A stretch of DNA of 64,000 nt from JAAFHB01 sp037133495 (GCA_037133495.1 JBAXOA010000008.1:4969-68968), one strand, 5' to 3'; shown: positions 10,422 to 20,522, counted from the first letter of the stretch. The notes: generated by a model not told the origin, from the sequence alone. Numbers and translations: made by a program.

Positions 10422-13031
10422 TTATTTTATAATTTGATTTTTAATATTCCATCCTTCCATTTCAATCCGTAATGATCTGGATTTAATCCCATCGGAAAGA
10501 AGCGTTAAATCAACATTGATTTCCCTGCTTTCACCCGGAAATAGTGTGATATAATTATCACTGAAATAGACCGGGAGAGCCAGTTCTCCGCTTTTCTCAT
10601 CCACGACTTTCAACCGAACAAAAAAAGCTGTTTCCAATCCTTTATTGTTTATTATTACCGATTTCCCGCCTTTTGAATTATTTATAAACTCACCTTGCAA
10701 AGTAGCGGGCTTTAAATCGTTTAACTTCTCATAACTCTTCCCGGGTGTTGATAACCAATAAAAATTTTCATCTCTGAGCTGATTATCCTTATCTGTCAGT
10801 TTCAACCTCAAAAAATAAACTTCATCTTTAATATTCTGAGTTTTAATTTTATTTAAAACCTTTAACTTATTGGCAGAAAAAGAGGATTTATATTGGTCAG
10901 TGGCGAGTGGCTTTCCGTGAATATCAAATAATTCAGCACTGATTGTCATATCATTAAAGTCAAGAGGGGTCTGATTCACCACACAAATGGAAGAATCATT
11001 CAGATTTAATTGTACATGAAGCGGTTTTGCACCATGCTGATAACCATAAAAACCACCGTTCTGCTCGAGAAAAACATCGTAAAATTGTCCTCGCAGCGCT
11101 GTCCATGGATTCTGGTTTTTCCAGACAAGCATTCCCGAATAGGTCGTCCACATCCCGGCATTAAAACCTTCCTGCAACGCACGGTATTGCTCATAATTCA
11201 CAAGCTGTGCTTTTCTGCAGAAGTCCGTAATTCCTGCCGGTTTACCGTACTGATCAATAAAATTATCATAACCAATATATTTATGATAAGTCCAGGTTGC
11301 ATTTTCACCTCTCTTTGACGGAAGCACCAAATCCTTTTCCTCCATAATTTTACGCATTGTTTCAACATTAGGCATTCCGACGGAGCCCAATTCCGGATTA
11401 AACGGGAAAGAAGTAAACGTGAAAAAACGAAGCGGATTTTGTATTCCATAAGGACCATCCCCATTCCCTCCCAGACTGCTTCTTGCCAGATCGGTTGAAG
11501 TCGATTCATTAAGGTAATAACGCGTTCCGTCATATTTTGGGAACACTTCTTCCCTAAGTTTTTTATCGATATCTGCGGGAGGAGGATATTCATTGCCACC
11601 GCACCACAAATACAGGCTGGGATGGTTGCGCAGCATTTTCACCTGATCGATGACCGTATTGACAAATAACGAATGATTGTCGGGGTAGGCACGACGTCGT
11701 TCCTGGGTCTCCTTTTTTGCAGGATCGAACCACCGGCCATTGCAATCGCCTGAAACATAAAGGTCCTGCCATACCAGTAAACCATATTTGTCGCAGGCAT
11801 CATAAAATTCAGGTCGTTCGGTCATCGATCCGCCCCAGACCCGAATCATGTTCATATTCATTTCGGCATGCATTTTTACATCAGCCTCATAACGATCAGT
11901 TGACAATCGCAACAACGCATCTGAAGCAATCCAGTTTCCCCCTTTAATGAATACATCCTGACCGTTTACTGAAAATACTCTGGCTCTCAACGTTTCGTTA
12001 AACCGGCTTGCGGATTCCCGGATTCCAAAAACGACCTTTTCCTGATCAACAATTTCTCCGTTATTTCCAATGAAAGAGAAAGTTATGTTGTAAAGCGGGT
12101 GCTCTCCCATTCCATTTGGCCACCACAACTGAGGATTTTCTATTTTAAACTCAGGAAGCGTCGCAGTTATTTTCCCTCCGGAAGGAATCTCCACCATTTC
12201 CGAGGTTTCGTAATTACCACACCGCGCAATTAATTTACCCCGTTGAAGTTGATCGCTTGTATTCAGTAAATCAGCAGAAGCGACAACGAATGCCGGAGCC
12301 TGCTTTCCTGAAGGCACTCTTTTCCCGGGTACTTTGGTCTGAATGTGTGGGTCGAGTAAATCAACTGAACCGCTAAATTCCAATGCTACTTCGTCCCAGA
12401 TACCTGTATTTCGATCCTTAATCGGACAAATCCAATCCCACCCTGCAGTAAATTGCATAGTTACCGAGCGGGCTATGGTTCCGTCGCCTCCCTGTCCATT
12501 AGGAGCTCCAACAGGATTTGGCGGATGCACCAGAACAGCAAGCCGATTAATTCCTTTCTCAATGAAAGGAGTAATCAGGTATTTTTCGCGCAGAAACATC
12601 CCCTCATGAGTATCCGGATTGATCTTTTTGCCATTTAAAAACAGCTCGGCAGAATAATTAATTCCCCTGAATTTCAACCAGACCTGTTCCCCTTCCTTCA
12701 ATTCCGGAATATTAAATTCGTCGTAAAACCAATAGGTGTAATAATCGGCTCCGGTTTGATAAATATCGGGAATCTGTTCATTATTCATTCCAAAAAACGG
12801 ATCCGGAATTAATTGATTATGGAGCAGGGTTGTCAGCACCGTTCCGGGAACTACCGCTTCCATCCAGCCGTAGAATTTATAATTTTTCCCGGATACAACA
12901 GTTCCGTCAACCATTACTTCAATGGCCTTTTTAGCCTTCCAACCTGAGCAAAGCTTAACCGGTTCATGTTGTGCCACAGCCTGGAGAGAAAGGAATAACA
13001 GCAGTAAAACGAAGAGTTTTATTATTTTCAT
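10422..13031 (-). CDS. GH2-family beta-mannosidase/exo-beta-glucosaminidase-like
   Basis: An 869-residue secreted protein with a signal peptide of about 20 residues. Family 2 architecture is visible: a sugar-binding jelly roll (FRGINYSAELFLNGKKI), an immunoglobulin-like domain, then a TIM barrel with RVWGGSMTERPEFYDACDKYG. The acid/base is Glu481 (WCGGNEYPP) and the probable nucleophile Glu547 (FNPELGSVGMP). Beta-mannosidases and CsxA-type exo-glucosaminidases share this layout. With GH38, GH92, GH29 and GH20 genes around it, cleavage of the core Man-beta-1,4-GlcNAc bond of N-glycans is the most attractive reading, though it is an inference. The protein has a C-terminal beta-sandwich module. 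Confidence 0.8.
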   Translation of the reverse strand: MKIIKLFVLLLLFLSLQAVAQHEPVKLCSGWKAKKAIEVMVDGTVVSGKNYKFYGWMEAVVPGTVLTTLLHNQLIPDPFFGMNNEQIPDIYQTGADYYTYWFYDEFNIPELKEGEQVWLKFRGINYSAELFLNGKKINPDTHEGMFLREKYLITPFIEKGINRLAVLVHPPNPVGAPNGQGGDGTIARSVTMQFTAGWDWICPIKDRNTGIWDEVALEFSGSVDLLDPHIQTKVPGKRVPSGKQAPAFVVASADLLNTSDQLQRGKLIARCGNYETSEMVEIPSGGKITATLPEFKIENPQLWWPNGMGEHPLYNITFSFIGNNGEIVDQEKVVFGIRESASRFNETLRARVFSVNGQDVFIKGGNWIASDALLRLSTDRYEADVKMHAEMNMNMIRVWGGSMTERPEFYDACDKYGLLVWQDLYVSGDCNGRWFDPAKKETQERRRAYPDNHSLFVNTVIDQVKMLRNHPSLYLWCGGNEYPPPADIDKKLREEVFPKYDGTRYYLNESTSTDLARSSLGGNGDGPYGIQNPLRFFTFTSFPFNPELGSVGMPNVETMRKIMEEKDLVLPSKRGENATWTYHKYIGYDNFIDQYGKPAGITDFCRKAQLVNYEQYRALQEGFNAGMWTTYSGMLVWKNQNPWTALRGQFYDVFLEQNGGFYGYQHGAKPLHVQLNLNDSSICVVNQTPLDFNDMTISAELFDIHGKPLATDQYKSSFSANKLKVLNKIKTQNIKDEVYFLRLKLTDKDNQLRDENFYWLSTPGKSYEKLNDLKPATLQGEFINNSKGGKSVIINNKGLETAFFVRLKVVDEKSGELALPVYFSDNYITLFPGESREINVDLTLLSDGIKSRSLRIEMEGWNIKNQIIK

Positions 13032-13073
13032 ACGTAGAATATTTGTTTTCTTTCGGAAGTGGACTTTATCATT

Positions 13074-15482
13074 TTATCGGGTGTTAGTTTGCATTTTACT
13101 CATGCTTGGAGGAGGAATATTTACCCCCCAGCCGGTATTTGGCTGTGCTCCCATTTCAAAGATCAGCGTGCCGCCATCAGTTAATTTTTTACGGTCAATC
13201 CAACAGTTATCCAATTTTTCGTTATTGAACGACAATGATTGTATATAGCTGTTAACTTTAGAATTGTTTCTGGTTTGAATAACCAGTTCTTTGCCTTTGT
13301 AATATTTAGGATCAAGTTGAATCGTCACTTTATCAAATTGAGGACTGCCAAACTGAAACGTGGGATTCATGGCAGAATGGCCCTGCACATCAAAGAGTCC
13401 AAGGGCTGCCATCACATACCATGCGCCAAGCTGACCCTGGTCTTCATCCTGTCCAACGCCATATCCCCGCAAAGGCTGGACGCCATAAAACTCATCGCAA
13501 ATAGCATGGGTCCACTTTTGGGTAAGCCATGGCTGACCGCTGTAATTAAACAGCCACGAATCATGCAAACAAGGCTGATTACCATGATTATACAATTTTT
13601 CAATACCCGAAAAACTGTCAATCGAATCTGATCCGCCACCGAACTTGCTTTTTTGAGCATCGATAAACATCTCACCAAGCCGCCGGTTAAATTCGTCCTT
13701 TCCCATCAATTGAATAAGTCCTGCCACATCGTGGGGAACATACCAGGTGTACTGATAAGCATTTCCTTCCTGAAAACCATCCCATGCCTTCATCGGATCG
13801 AATTTTGGGATAAAAGTGCCATCTGCCATCTTAGGTCTGATGAATTTTGTCTCAGAATCAAAAAGATTTTGGTAGCAAGCAGCTTGTTTCATCAGTTTTT
13901 CATAGTCGGAATCATGACCCAAAGCCTTTGCCAATTGGGCTACCGCGAAGGAGCTAAAGCAATATTCAAGGGTATGCGATGATCCAAAATTAAATTTCCA
14001 TCCATTTGAAATCAAGGTATCGCGATAAGGCACATAACCATTTTTAACGAAATAATTAAGATCGTATTTCCCGTTCCCGAGATCCCGGCCATGATATTCC
14101 ACCTCATTTTTAAGTGCCGCTTCGTATCCGGTCTTAAGATCAAAGTCACGGATGCCGCAGTTATATGCCGAGGCAATCATCAATCCCTGAAAATTCGTCT
14201 GCACACCATTGGTATACGTTCCCGCGGCTTCACCATCGTGCAGCCAGCCACGGGTCTTATAAAAATCGATATTGGACTGAACATATTCACTGAAGTAGTC
14301 GGGATACGCCAGCGCCCAAAGCTGACTAAGATTCCAGAATCCACCCCAGATGCCATCGGTATTATAATGGTGGTATTTTGGTTTGCCATCCTCACCGGTT
14401 GGTATTTGCCCGATTCCTCCATCGACAAGCGGATATTTCCCGTTTACATCATTCGAAAGGCCACGTCCCAATAAGGCATGATAAAGGCCGGTATAGAATT
14501 TTACACGGCTGGTGCTGTCGCCTCCATCGGCCCTGATACGCCCCAGTTTTTCGTTCCAAATAACCTGTGCGGCTGCATGAACTGCGTCAAAGGTCTTTCC
14601 TGTTGCTTCTGTTTGAAGATTCAGCCGTGCGTTTTCTATTGAAGTATAGCTTAATCCGGTTTGAATTTCGAGCTGTTCATTTTGTTTCATATCAAAAGTC
14701 AGGTAAAGACCATTTGCAACACCCTTTGTGGCGATCACTCCGGTTTGCTGAACCGAATCAGTAAATGCTCCGGTTTCGGATGGTTGCTTACTCAACTTTG
14801 CAATAAAATACATTTTCACCCGTTTCCCAGGATCTCCGAATTTCACATATTCGGGATAAGTCTCAACATATCCTTCTATTTCATTACCATTTACAATCTG
14901 CGCAAAAGCATCTGTCACGTCGCTGCTTTCGCCTTGCTTGTGACCGATATCGATAATCAGGCGGGCTTGTTTGGTTTCAGGAAAAGTATAACGATGAAAA
15001 CCCACACGCTCGGTTGCCGTCAGTTCGGCTTTGATTCCATAATCTTTCAGAAATACTGAATAATATCCGGGTTCGGCATGTTCGCTCTTTTTATCAAAAC
15101 GGGAACGATAACCACCATCGGGATTTTCCAGTTTTCCGGGAACAGTTTTCAATTTTCCTACTGTCGGCATAAATACTACACCACCAATCTGAAATTCGTG
15201 GAAATGTCCAAACCCTTCGATGGATGTATGCCGGTCGTCATACCCGCAAGGACCCCAGCTTCCCGCACTTCCGTAAGCATTGGTGTGCGGGGCAAGCTTG
15301 GCCATCCCGAAAGGTAATGAGGCGGGGGTATAGAAAAACCAACGGCCATGTACTGAACCGATTTGGGGATCGACATAAGCCGAAGGATTAAAAGTTTTCC
15401 TCGGAACAGAGCAGGATACAAAAAATCCGAGCAAGGTAAACAGCAGCGCTGTTTTCATCCGCAAATTAGTTATTGAAAGCAT
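13074..15482 (-). CDS. GH92-family alpha-mannosidase-like lipoprotein
   Basis: An 802-residue protein with a lipoprotein signal (FFVSC, Cys24); an ATG at 15458 would give a more compact signal peptide. GH92 hallmarks are the N-terminal YVDPQIG stretch, FGMAKLAPHT and EGFGHFHEFQIGG, the helical barrel element TGLYHALL, the likely acid Glu in SHTLEYCFSSFAVAQLAKALG, and DQGQLGAWYVMAALGLFDV near the end. GH92 enzymes are calcium-dependent inverting exo-alpha-mannosidases. The usual family motif FSLWDTFR is here FWNLSQLW, so a key Asp and Arg are replaced, marking a divergent branch whose specificity may differ. It sits 42 bp upstream of the GH2 gene on the same transcript. Confidence 0.8.
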   Translation of the reverse strand: MLSITNLRMKTALLFTLLGFFVSCSVPRKTFNPSAYVDPQIGSVHGRWFFYTPASLPFGMAKLAPHTNAYGSAGSWGPCGYDDRHTSIEGFGHFHEFQIGGVVFMPTVGKLKTVPGKLENPDGGYRSRFDKKSEHAEPGYYSVFLKDYGIKAELTATERVGFHRYTFPETKQARLIIDIGHKQGESSDVTDAFAQIVNGNEIEGYVETYPEYVKFGDPGKRVKMYFIAKLSKQPSETGAFTDSVQQTGVIATKGVANGLYLTFDMKQNEQLEIQTGLSYTSIENARLNLQTEATGKTFDAVHAAAQVIWNEKLGRIRADGGDSTSRVKFYTGLYHALLGRGLSNDVNGKYPLVDGGIGQIPTGEDGKPKYHHYNTDGIWGGFWNLSQLWALAYPDYFSEYVQSNIDFYKTRGWLHDGEAAGTYTNGVQTNFQGLMIASAYNCGIRDFDLKTGYEAALKNEVEYHGRDLGNGKYDLNYFVKNGYVPYRDTLISNGWKFNFGSSHTLEYCFSSFAVAQLAKALGHDSDYEKLMKQAACYQNLFDSETKFIRPKMADGTFIPKFDPMKAWDGFQEGNAYQYTWYVPHDVAGLIQLMGKDEFNRRLGEMFIDAQKSKFGGGSDSIDSFSGIEKLYNHGNQPCLHDSWLFNYSGQPWLTQKWTHAICDEFYGVQPLRGYGVGQDEDQGQLGAWYVMAALGLFDVQGHSAMNPTFQFGSPQFDKVTIQLDPKYYKGKELVIQTRNNSKVNSYIQSLSFNNEKLDNCWIDRKKLTDGGTLIFEMGAQPNTGWGVNIPPPSMSKMQTNTR

Positions 15483-15552
15483 GAAGGAAAGTAATTATCA
15501 ATGGTAAATTATTAATTTTCAATTTTCAATGAGACCAAATCAAAGTATAAGG

Positions 15553-16491
15553 TTACGACATTTGGGGCAAGAGTAATTTCACTTTTTCGTAGTAAGTCTC
15601 ATCGACCAGAACAGAGCTGCCGATCATTGAAGCGGTTTCTTTTAGTTCTGAGACTGAAACCAGAATGTCAGCGCCATTCGCTTTTAAATATGTGTTAAGA
15701 CTATCACGAAACAATGGAAAGGCATTTGAGATATTTCCGCCTATAACCAAAACCTCAACCCCGAAATTAATCATCAAAGGGCTCAAGAACTGACCAAGCT
15801 TACTGCCAAAATCATCGAATAAAAATTTCGCCTCAGGTGTATTTTCTACTAGTTGTGCCAGTTCCTTAACCCCCGAAAGCTGAATTCCTGTTTTTTCAAA
15901 ATATCGATTCAGAAAGCCCCGGGTCGAGAAATAATCATCAGCATTCGCATTTTCAAACGGCAGATACCATACACAGCCTTTTTCAGGGACTTTGCTGCCA
16001 TCTACAACCGGAAGCCGGTCGCATAAAAAGGCTGAGCCAAATCCAGTCCCGAGGGTAATGGCCATCGAGCGTTTTGATCCGCTGGCTTTACCAATCCAGT
16101 CTTCTCCAATTGCAAATGCAGTTGCATCATTAATAAAACGAATCGGGAAGGTATCCGGAAGGTTCATTTTTTTTCGTAATGCGTCGCGTACATCAAGTCC
16201 ATAAAGATTCTCAAACTTTTTATTGTTTCCCTTAAACATGGCAATCCCATTGGCATAATCGAAAGGTCCCGGCATTGCAAATCCAATTCCGGCTACGTTT
16301 TCAAAACCAACTTTATCGATGGTGCGTTGTATAGTTTTGCTCCAAATCCCGATAATCTCCTCGATGGTTCCCTGATTATCCGCATCATTTTCAGAGAAAG
16401 TTTCGGGCAGGTATCGTTTTTCTACAATATTACAGGCAGCACAACTTATATGGCTGCCACCTATGTCAACTCCAATAGCTATTGAACTCAT
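15553..16491 (-). CDS. ROK-family sugar kinase
   Basis: A 312-residue cytoplasmic protein. The N-terminal phosphate-binding motif is GVDIGGSH (Asp9), the probable catalytic base Asp122 lies in FINDATAFAIGEDW, and a second glycine-rich loop reads ITLGTGFGSA. ROK kinases phosphorylate glucose, mannose, N-acetylglucosamine or N-acetylmannosamine. The zinc-binding CGCxGC cluster found in many members is absent. Its position between the GH29 and GH92 genes, 18 bp after the former, suggests it phosphorylates a monosaccharide released by the locus; which one is not visible. Confidence 0.85.
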   Translation of the reverse strand: MSSIAIGVDIGGSHISCAACNIVEKRYLPETFSENDADNQGTIEEIIGIWSKTIQRTIDKVGFENVAGIGFAMPGPFDYANGIAMFKGNNKKFENLYGLDVRDALRKKMNLPDTFPIRFINDATAFAIGEDWIGKASGSKRSMAITLGTGFGSAFLCDRLPVVDGSKVPEKGCVWYLPFENANADDYFSTRGFLNRYFEKTGIQLSGVKELAQLVENTPEAKFLFDDFGSKLGQFLSPLMINFGVEVLVIGGNISNAFPLFRDSLNTYLKANGADILVSVSELKETASMIGSSVLVDETYYEKVKLLLPQMS

Positions 16492-16509
16492 GAATCCAGG
16501 TATTTTTTA

Positions 16510-17955
16510 TTATTTCGCAATCTTGCTAATCTTAAGTACAACGGCGTACTCCGACGGCATCGCCTTTGACAATGCGGCAGGAATAGTAATTTTAAAGCCT
16601 GTTCCATCCAATTGCCAATTTACCGAACTCCCTTTCTTGCCTAACATCCCAATTTTCGCCCCTTTCTCAGGGACAAAACCTTTTACCTGGATTTCGGCCG
16701 GAAGCTTCTCGTTTTCTGCAAGCAGATAAATAATGGACGCAGATCCGTCTTTGCTTCGGGTAAAGCGAAGTTTTCCATCAACATAAGGAGCTATAGGCCT
16801 CGTTCCATAAATAGCCTCCCCGTTGATCTTCAGCCAATCGCCAATATTTCTAAGCCTTTCATAAGCCGAATCGTACCAGGTGCCATCAGGTCCAGGGCCA
16901 ATATTCAGCAACAGGTTACCACCCTTGGCGACTATGTCGGTAAGCATATGGATCATTTCACGGGCAGGCCGCATTTTGGCATTGTATGAGTACGACCAGC
17001 CACCGCCAAGAATGATACACGACTCCCAGGGATAGGCCAACATTTTGTCGGGAACAGTATTTTCAGGAGTCAGGTAATTCTGATTTTTCCCTTCAACGGC
17101 ACGGTCAACAACAATAGCATCAGGCTGTTTTGAACGTATTTTGGCTACCAGCTCATCCATTTTGATATCCTGATCGTAGTATTTTTTAACGGTGAATCCC
17201 GACACATGAGGCGCTGTACCTACCGGGGTATTTTTCTGAACCCAGCCCCCGTCAAACCACAGTAAATCAATTTTTCCATAATTTGTACAGAGCTCCATTA
17301 CCTGATTATGAGTAAAATTCACAAAATCATTCCAGCGTCCGGGATACTTTGCCGGATCATAATTAATATTCCGGTCGAGGGGTGGGAAATGAGGCCACCA
17401 GAAATCGGGGCTGTGCCAGTCGGGTTTCGAGAAATAGGCGCCAACCCATAACCCTTTGTTGCGAAAAGCATTGAAGATTTCTTTGGTTACATCGGCTTTG
17501 GGGTTAGTATGAAAAGGACAATCCTTTCCGGTAATTTTATAATCGGTGTATTTGCTGTCGAACATACAAAAGCCATCGTGGTGCTTGGTCGTGAAGACCA
17601 CATATTTCATCCCTGCTTCTTTAGCGGCTGTTGCCCATTTCTCAGGATCAAATTTCACCGGATTAAAAGTTTTTCCCAAATTTTCGTACCGTTTTTTGTA
17701 GGCAAAATAGTCCGTAACAGTGTCGGGAACACACCATCCTTCATCTTCAGGACAAATCGACCACGACTCGACAATTCCCCATTGACTGTAAGGGCCCCAG
17801 TGCATTAAGAGCCCGAATTTGATGTCTTGCCACTCGCTGATCCGTTGCTGAATACGCGGATCAGGATCGGGAGTGTAAGTCTGCTCCTGGTGCTGACCGG
17901 CGACTTTCAAAACCGAAAGAATAGAAAAGAGAAAAATTAGTTTTACAAGTTTCAT
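16510..17955 (-). CDS. GH29-family alpha-L-fucosidase
   Basis: A 481-residue secreted protein with a signal peptide of about 20 residues. GH29 motifs are FGLLMHWGPYSQWG, KYVVFTTKHHDGFCMFDSKY and the nucleophile Asp235 in DLLWFDGGW. Members remove alpha-linked L-fucose with retention, including core or antennal fucose on N-glycans. The acid/base cannot be assigned by eye because it is poorly conserved. It is the first gene of the leftward glycosidase unit and is divergent from the GH20 gene, sharing a 94-bp intergenic region. Confidence 0.88.
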   Translation of the reverse strand: MKLVKLIFLFSILSVLKVAGQHQEQTYTPDPDPRIQQRISEWQDIKFGLLMHWGPYSQWGIVESWSICPEDEGWCVPDTVTDYFAYKKRYENLGKTFNPVKFDPEKWATAAKEAGMKYVVFTTKHHDGFCMFDSKYTDYKITGKDCPFHTNPKADVTKEIFNAFRNKGLWVGAYFSKPDWHSPDFWWPHFPPLDRNINYDPAKYPGRWNDFVNFTHNQVMELCTNYGKIDLLWFDGGWVQKNTPVGTAPHVSGFTVKKYYDQDIKMDELVAKIRSKQPDAIVVDRAVEGKNQNYLTPENTVPDKMLAYPWESCIILGGGWSYSYNAKMRPAREMIHMLTDIVAKGGNLLLNIGPGPDGTWYDSAYERLRNIGDWLKINGEAIYGTRPIAPYVDGKLRFTRSKDGSASIIYLLAENEKLPAEIQVKGFVPEKGAKIGMLGKKGSSVNWQLDGTGFKITIPAALSKAMPSEYAVVLKISKIAK

Positions 17956-18049
17956 GACTATATTGGAATAGATTAAATTTGATTTCTACAACTGTAAAAT
18001 TAAAATAATCTGCTATCTTAGCACGTCCTAAAACTAAAAAAAAAGAACA

Positions 18050-19732
18050 ATGAGAACATCTTTAACCGGAATATTGAATTTAGTGAGTTGCGCTTTGCTA
18101 ATAAGTTGCATACCAAATAAAACTTTCACTGAAAAAGAAATTGTGCTCATTCCACAGGTTCAAAAAATGAGCTTAGGCAACTCCTCCTTCCGATTTAACA
18201 AAAACACAAAATTTGTTGTTCAGGATGCGGAACAACAAGAAATTGCCAGCCAATTAACCGAACGATTCGAAAAATCTGCCGGCTGGAAGCCAGAGATTGT
18301 AATAAATGGCAGCCCAAGCTTTAATCAGGTTTATTTCAATACAGACCCTTCGTTAGCAACTGAAGCTTATGCCCTGGATGTTTCAAAGAACGGGATTGGG
18401 ATAAAGGCAGCCAAGCCGGCAGGGTTCTTTTACGCGATGCAGACATTGCGACAATTACTGCCTGCCGAAATCGAAAGCAGTCAGAAACAGGAAAAAACAG
18501 ACTGGATTGTTCCTGTTATCTCGATTTCAGATAGTCCTGCGTTCAAATGGAGAGGCTATATGCTGGATGTCTCACGTCATTTTTTCCCAAAAGAAGAAGT
18601 TATTCAAATGATTGACTATCTTGCGATTCACAAAATAAATACGCTCCATCTGCACCTCGTCGATGATCAGGGATGGCGCATCGAAATAAAAAAATATCCT
18701 AAACTTACTGCCGTTGGAGCATGGCGTGTCAACCGCGAAGATAAACCATGGAATTCGCGTGCAAAACAAGAACCGGGAGAAAAAGCTACCTATGGCGGTT
18801 TTTATACCGGTGAGGATATCAAGGAGATGGTAGCTTATGCGGGTAAACGTTATATAAATATCGTTCCCGAGATTGAAATGCCTGCCCATGTAACAGGAGC
18901 GCTCGCTGCCTATCCTCAACTGTCATGCCTGGGTGGTTCATTCAGCGTGCTTCCCGGCGGTGTATGGCCTATTACCGATATTTATTGTGCAGGTAAAGAT
19001 TCCACTTTCCTTTTTCTGGAAGATGTACTAACCGAAGTTATGGATCTGTTCCCTTCAAAATACATCCATATCGGAGGTGATGAAGCCACCAAGACCGTCT
19101 GGGAAAAATGTCCCGATTGCAAAAAACGCATTAAAACTGAAGGATTAAAAAATGTTGGAGAGCTACAAAGCTATTTCATCAAGCGAATAGAAAAATTTAT
19201 CAATGCAAAGGGAAGAGTCTTGCTTGGATGGGACGAAATTCTTGAGGGAGGATTGCCTCCTAAGGCCACGGTTATGAGCTGGCGCGGAACCCAGGGTGGT
19301 ATTGATGCCGCGAAACTTGGTCATGATGTAGTGATGACACCAGGTAATCCATGCTATTTCGACCATTATCAGGGACCAAAAGCGGAGGAACCATTGGCAA
19401 TAGGCGGATTTAATCCGTTAAACAAAGTTTATGAATTCAATCCGGTACCTACTGAACTGGATGCCGAAGCAGCCAAACACATATTGGGTGCTCAGGCTAA
19501 TTTGTGGACCGAATATGTCCCTGATATTAAACATGTTCAATACATGACCTTCCCGCGAATTGCAGCAATGGCCGAATCTTTATGGAGTCCGAAGGAAGTC
19601 CGCAATTGGGATAATTTCCTTTTCCGCATCCAATTATTTACCCGTCGATACGATTTTCAGGGCATCAACTATTCAAAAAGTGCCTTTAAGGAGAGTGCCA
19701 GTCAGCAGACTAAACCGGTGAGCAAAAAATAA
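18050..19732 (+). CDS. GH20-family beta-N-acetylhexosaminidase, lipoprotein
   Basis: A 560-residue predicted lipoprotein (LLISC, Cys20). An N-terminal GH20b domain (about 35-160) is followed by the TIM barrel starting FKWRGYMLDVSRHFFPKEEV. The catalytic Asp344-Glu345 pair lies in HIGGDEATKTVWEKC, the arrangement used for substrate-assisted catalysis by the 2-acetamido group. The product would be GlcNAc or GalNAc from non-reducing ends. It is divergent from the GH29 gene and completes an exo-acting set suited to N-glycans. The cyclase-family gene follows 30 bp later on the same strand. Only a weak -7-like sequence, TATCTTAG, precedes it. Confidence 0.9.
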   Translation: MRTSLTGILNLVSCALLISCIPNKTFTEKEIVLIPQVQKMSLGNSSFRFNKNTKFVVQDAEQQEIASQLTERFEKSAGWKPEIVINGSPSFNQVYFNTDPSLATEAYALDVSKNGIGIKAAKPAGFFYAMQTLRQLLPAEIESSQKQEKTDWIVPVISISDSPAFKWRGYMLDVSRHFFPKEEVIQMIDYLAIHKINTLHLHLVDDQGWRIEIKKYPKLTAVGAWRVNREDKPWNSRAKQEPGEKATYGGFYTGEDIKEMVAYAGKRYINIVPEIEMPAHVTGALAAYPQLSCLGGSFSVLPGGVWPITDIYCAGKDSTFLFLEDVLTEVMDLFPSKYIHIGGDEATKTVWEKCPDCKKRIKTEGLKNVGELQSYFIKRIEKFINAKGRVLLGWDEILEGGLPPKATVMSWRGTQGGIDAAKLGHDVVMTPGNPCYFDHYQGPKAEEPLAIGGFNPLNKVYEFNPVPTELDAEAAKHILGAQANLWTEYVPDIKHVQYMTFPRIAAMAESLWSPKEVRNWDNFLFRIQLFTRRYDFQGINYSKSAFKESASQQTKPVSKK

Positions 19733-19762
19733 TATCATTTATTCCCATGATGTTATCTTCTG

Positions 19763-20380
19763 ATGAAATTGATTGATCTGACTCATACGCTGCATAAAAG
19801 TATTCCGGTTTTTCCCGGTGATGATCCTGTTATTTTAAATCAGGTCAGAACCCTTGGGGGTGATGGCTATAATAATTACAGACTCTCGGCTGATATGCAT
19901 ATTGGAACGCATATTGACGGACCGGCACATATGACAACAGATAAACGGCTGATAGCTGATCTTCCGCTTGATAGGTTTACCGGAAAAGGTGTGGTGATTG
20001 ATGTGAGAGGCGAGATGGAAATTCAGTTGAAGGAGTCGTATCGCACAATCATTCAGCCTGATAGTATTGTATTGTTTTACTCGGGATTGGATCAGCATTT
20101 CGGCAAGCCCGAATATTTTACTGCTTATCCTGATATTAGCAGCGAACTTGCCCTGTTTTTATCTTCCCGGCAGGTAAAAATGGTCGGACTGGACTGGTTT
20201 TCACCTGATCATCATCCCTACCCTATCCATAAGATTCTGTTGGAGAACAACATCCTGATACTTGAAAATCTCACCAATCTTGGCCGGCTTTTGAAAGAAA
20301 CTGACTTCGAAGTTTTCGCATTTCCGCTAAAGATTGAGGCGGACAGTTCAATTGTCAGGGTAGTGGCGAGGATTGACTGA
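19763..20380 (+). CDS. Cyclase/kynurenine formamidase-family metal hydrolase
   Basis: A 205-residue cytoplasmic protein of the cyclase family. The metal-binding motif is HIGTHIDGPAHM, preceded by the typical opening LTHTLHKSIPVFPGDDP and followed by a late WFSPDHHPYPIHKILLENNILILENL segment. Members include arylformamidase and isatin hydrolase; all hydrolyse amides or cyclic carbonyls with a bound metal. No tryptophan-catabolism gene is adjacent, so the substrate is open. It starts 30 bp after the GH20 gene and probably shares its transcript. Confidence 0.8.
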   Translation: MKLIDLTHTLHKSIPVFPGDDPVILNQVRTLGGDGYNNYRLSADMHIGTHIDGPAHMTTDKRLIADLPLDRFTGKGVVIDVRGEMEIQLKESYRTIIQPDSIVLFYSGLDQHFGKPEYFTAYPDISSELALFLSSRQVKMVGLDWFSPDHHPYPIHKILLENNILILENLTNLGRLLKETDFEVFAFPLKIEADSSIVRVVARID

Positions 20381-20423
20381 GAGATTTTGACAAGAGAAAA
20401 AACTAAAACACCTGATTTTTTAG

Positions 20424-20522
20424 ACTGAAGCAATTGGATTGTATGTCGATAGCCTTATCGCAAATAATGAATCTATTCCTGATGAATCAAAAATGCTTGA
20501 ATACCCTTTACGCAATTCCTAA
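20424..20522 (+). pseudogene. HicB-family antitoxin remnant (C-terminal tail)
   Basis: A 32-residue open stretch ending in TAA, directly behind an in-frame TAG, with no start codon. Its translation (EAIGLYVDSLIANNESIP then DESKMLEYPL) matches from memory the C-terminal helix and tail of HicB antitoxins, which usually read EAIELYLESLxxDGEPIP. The N-terminal HicB fold and any hicA toxin are missing. This looks like debris of a lost toxin-antitoxin pair, lying next to a MITE-like repeat. Confidence 0.5.
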
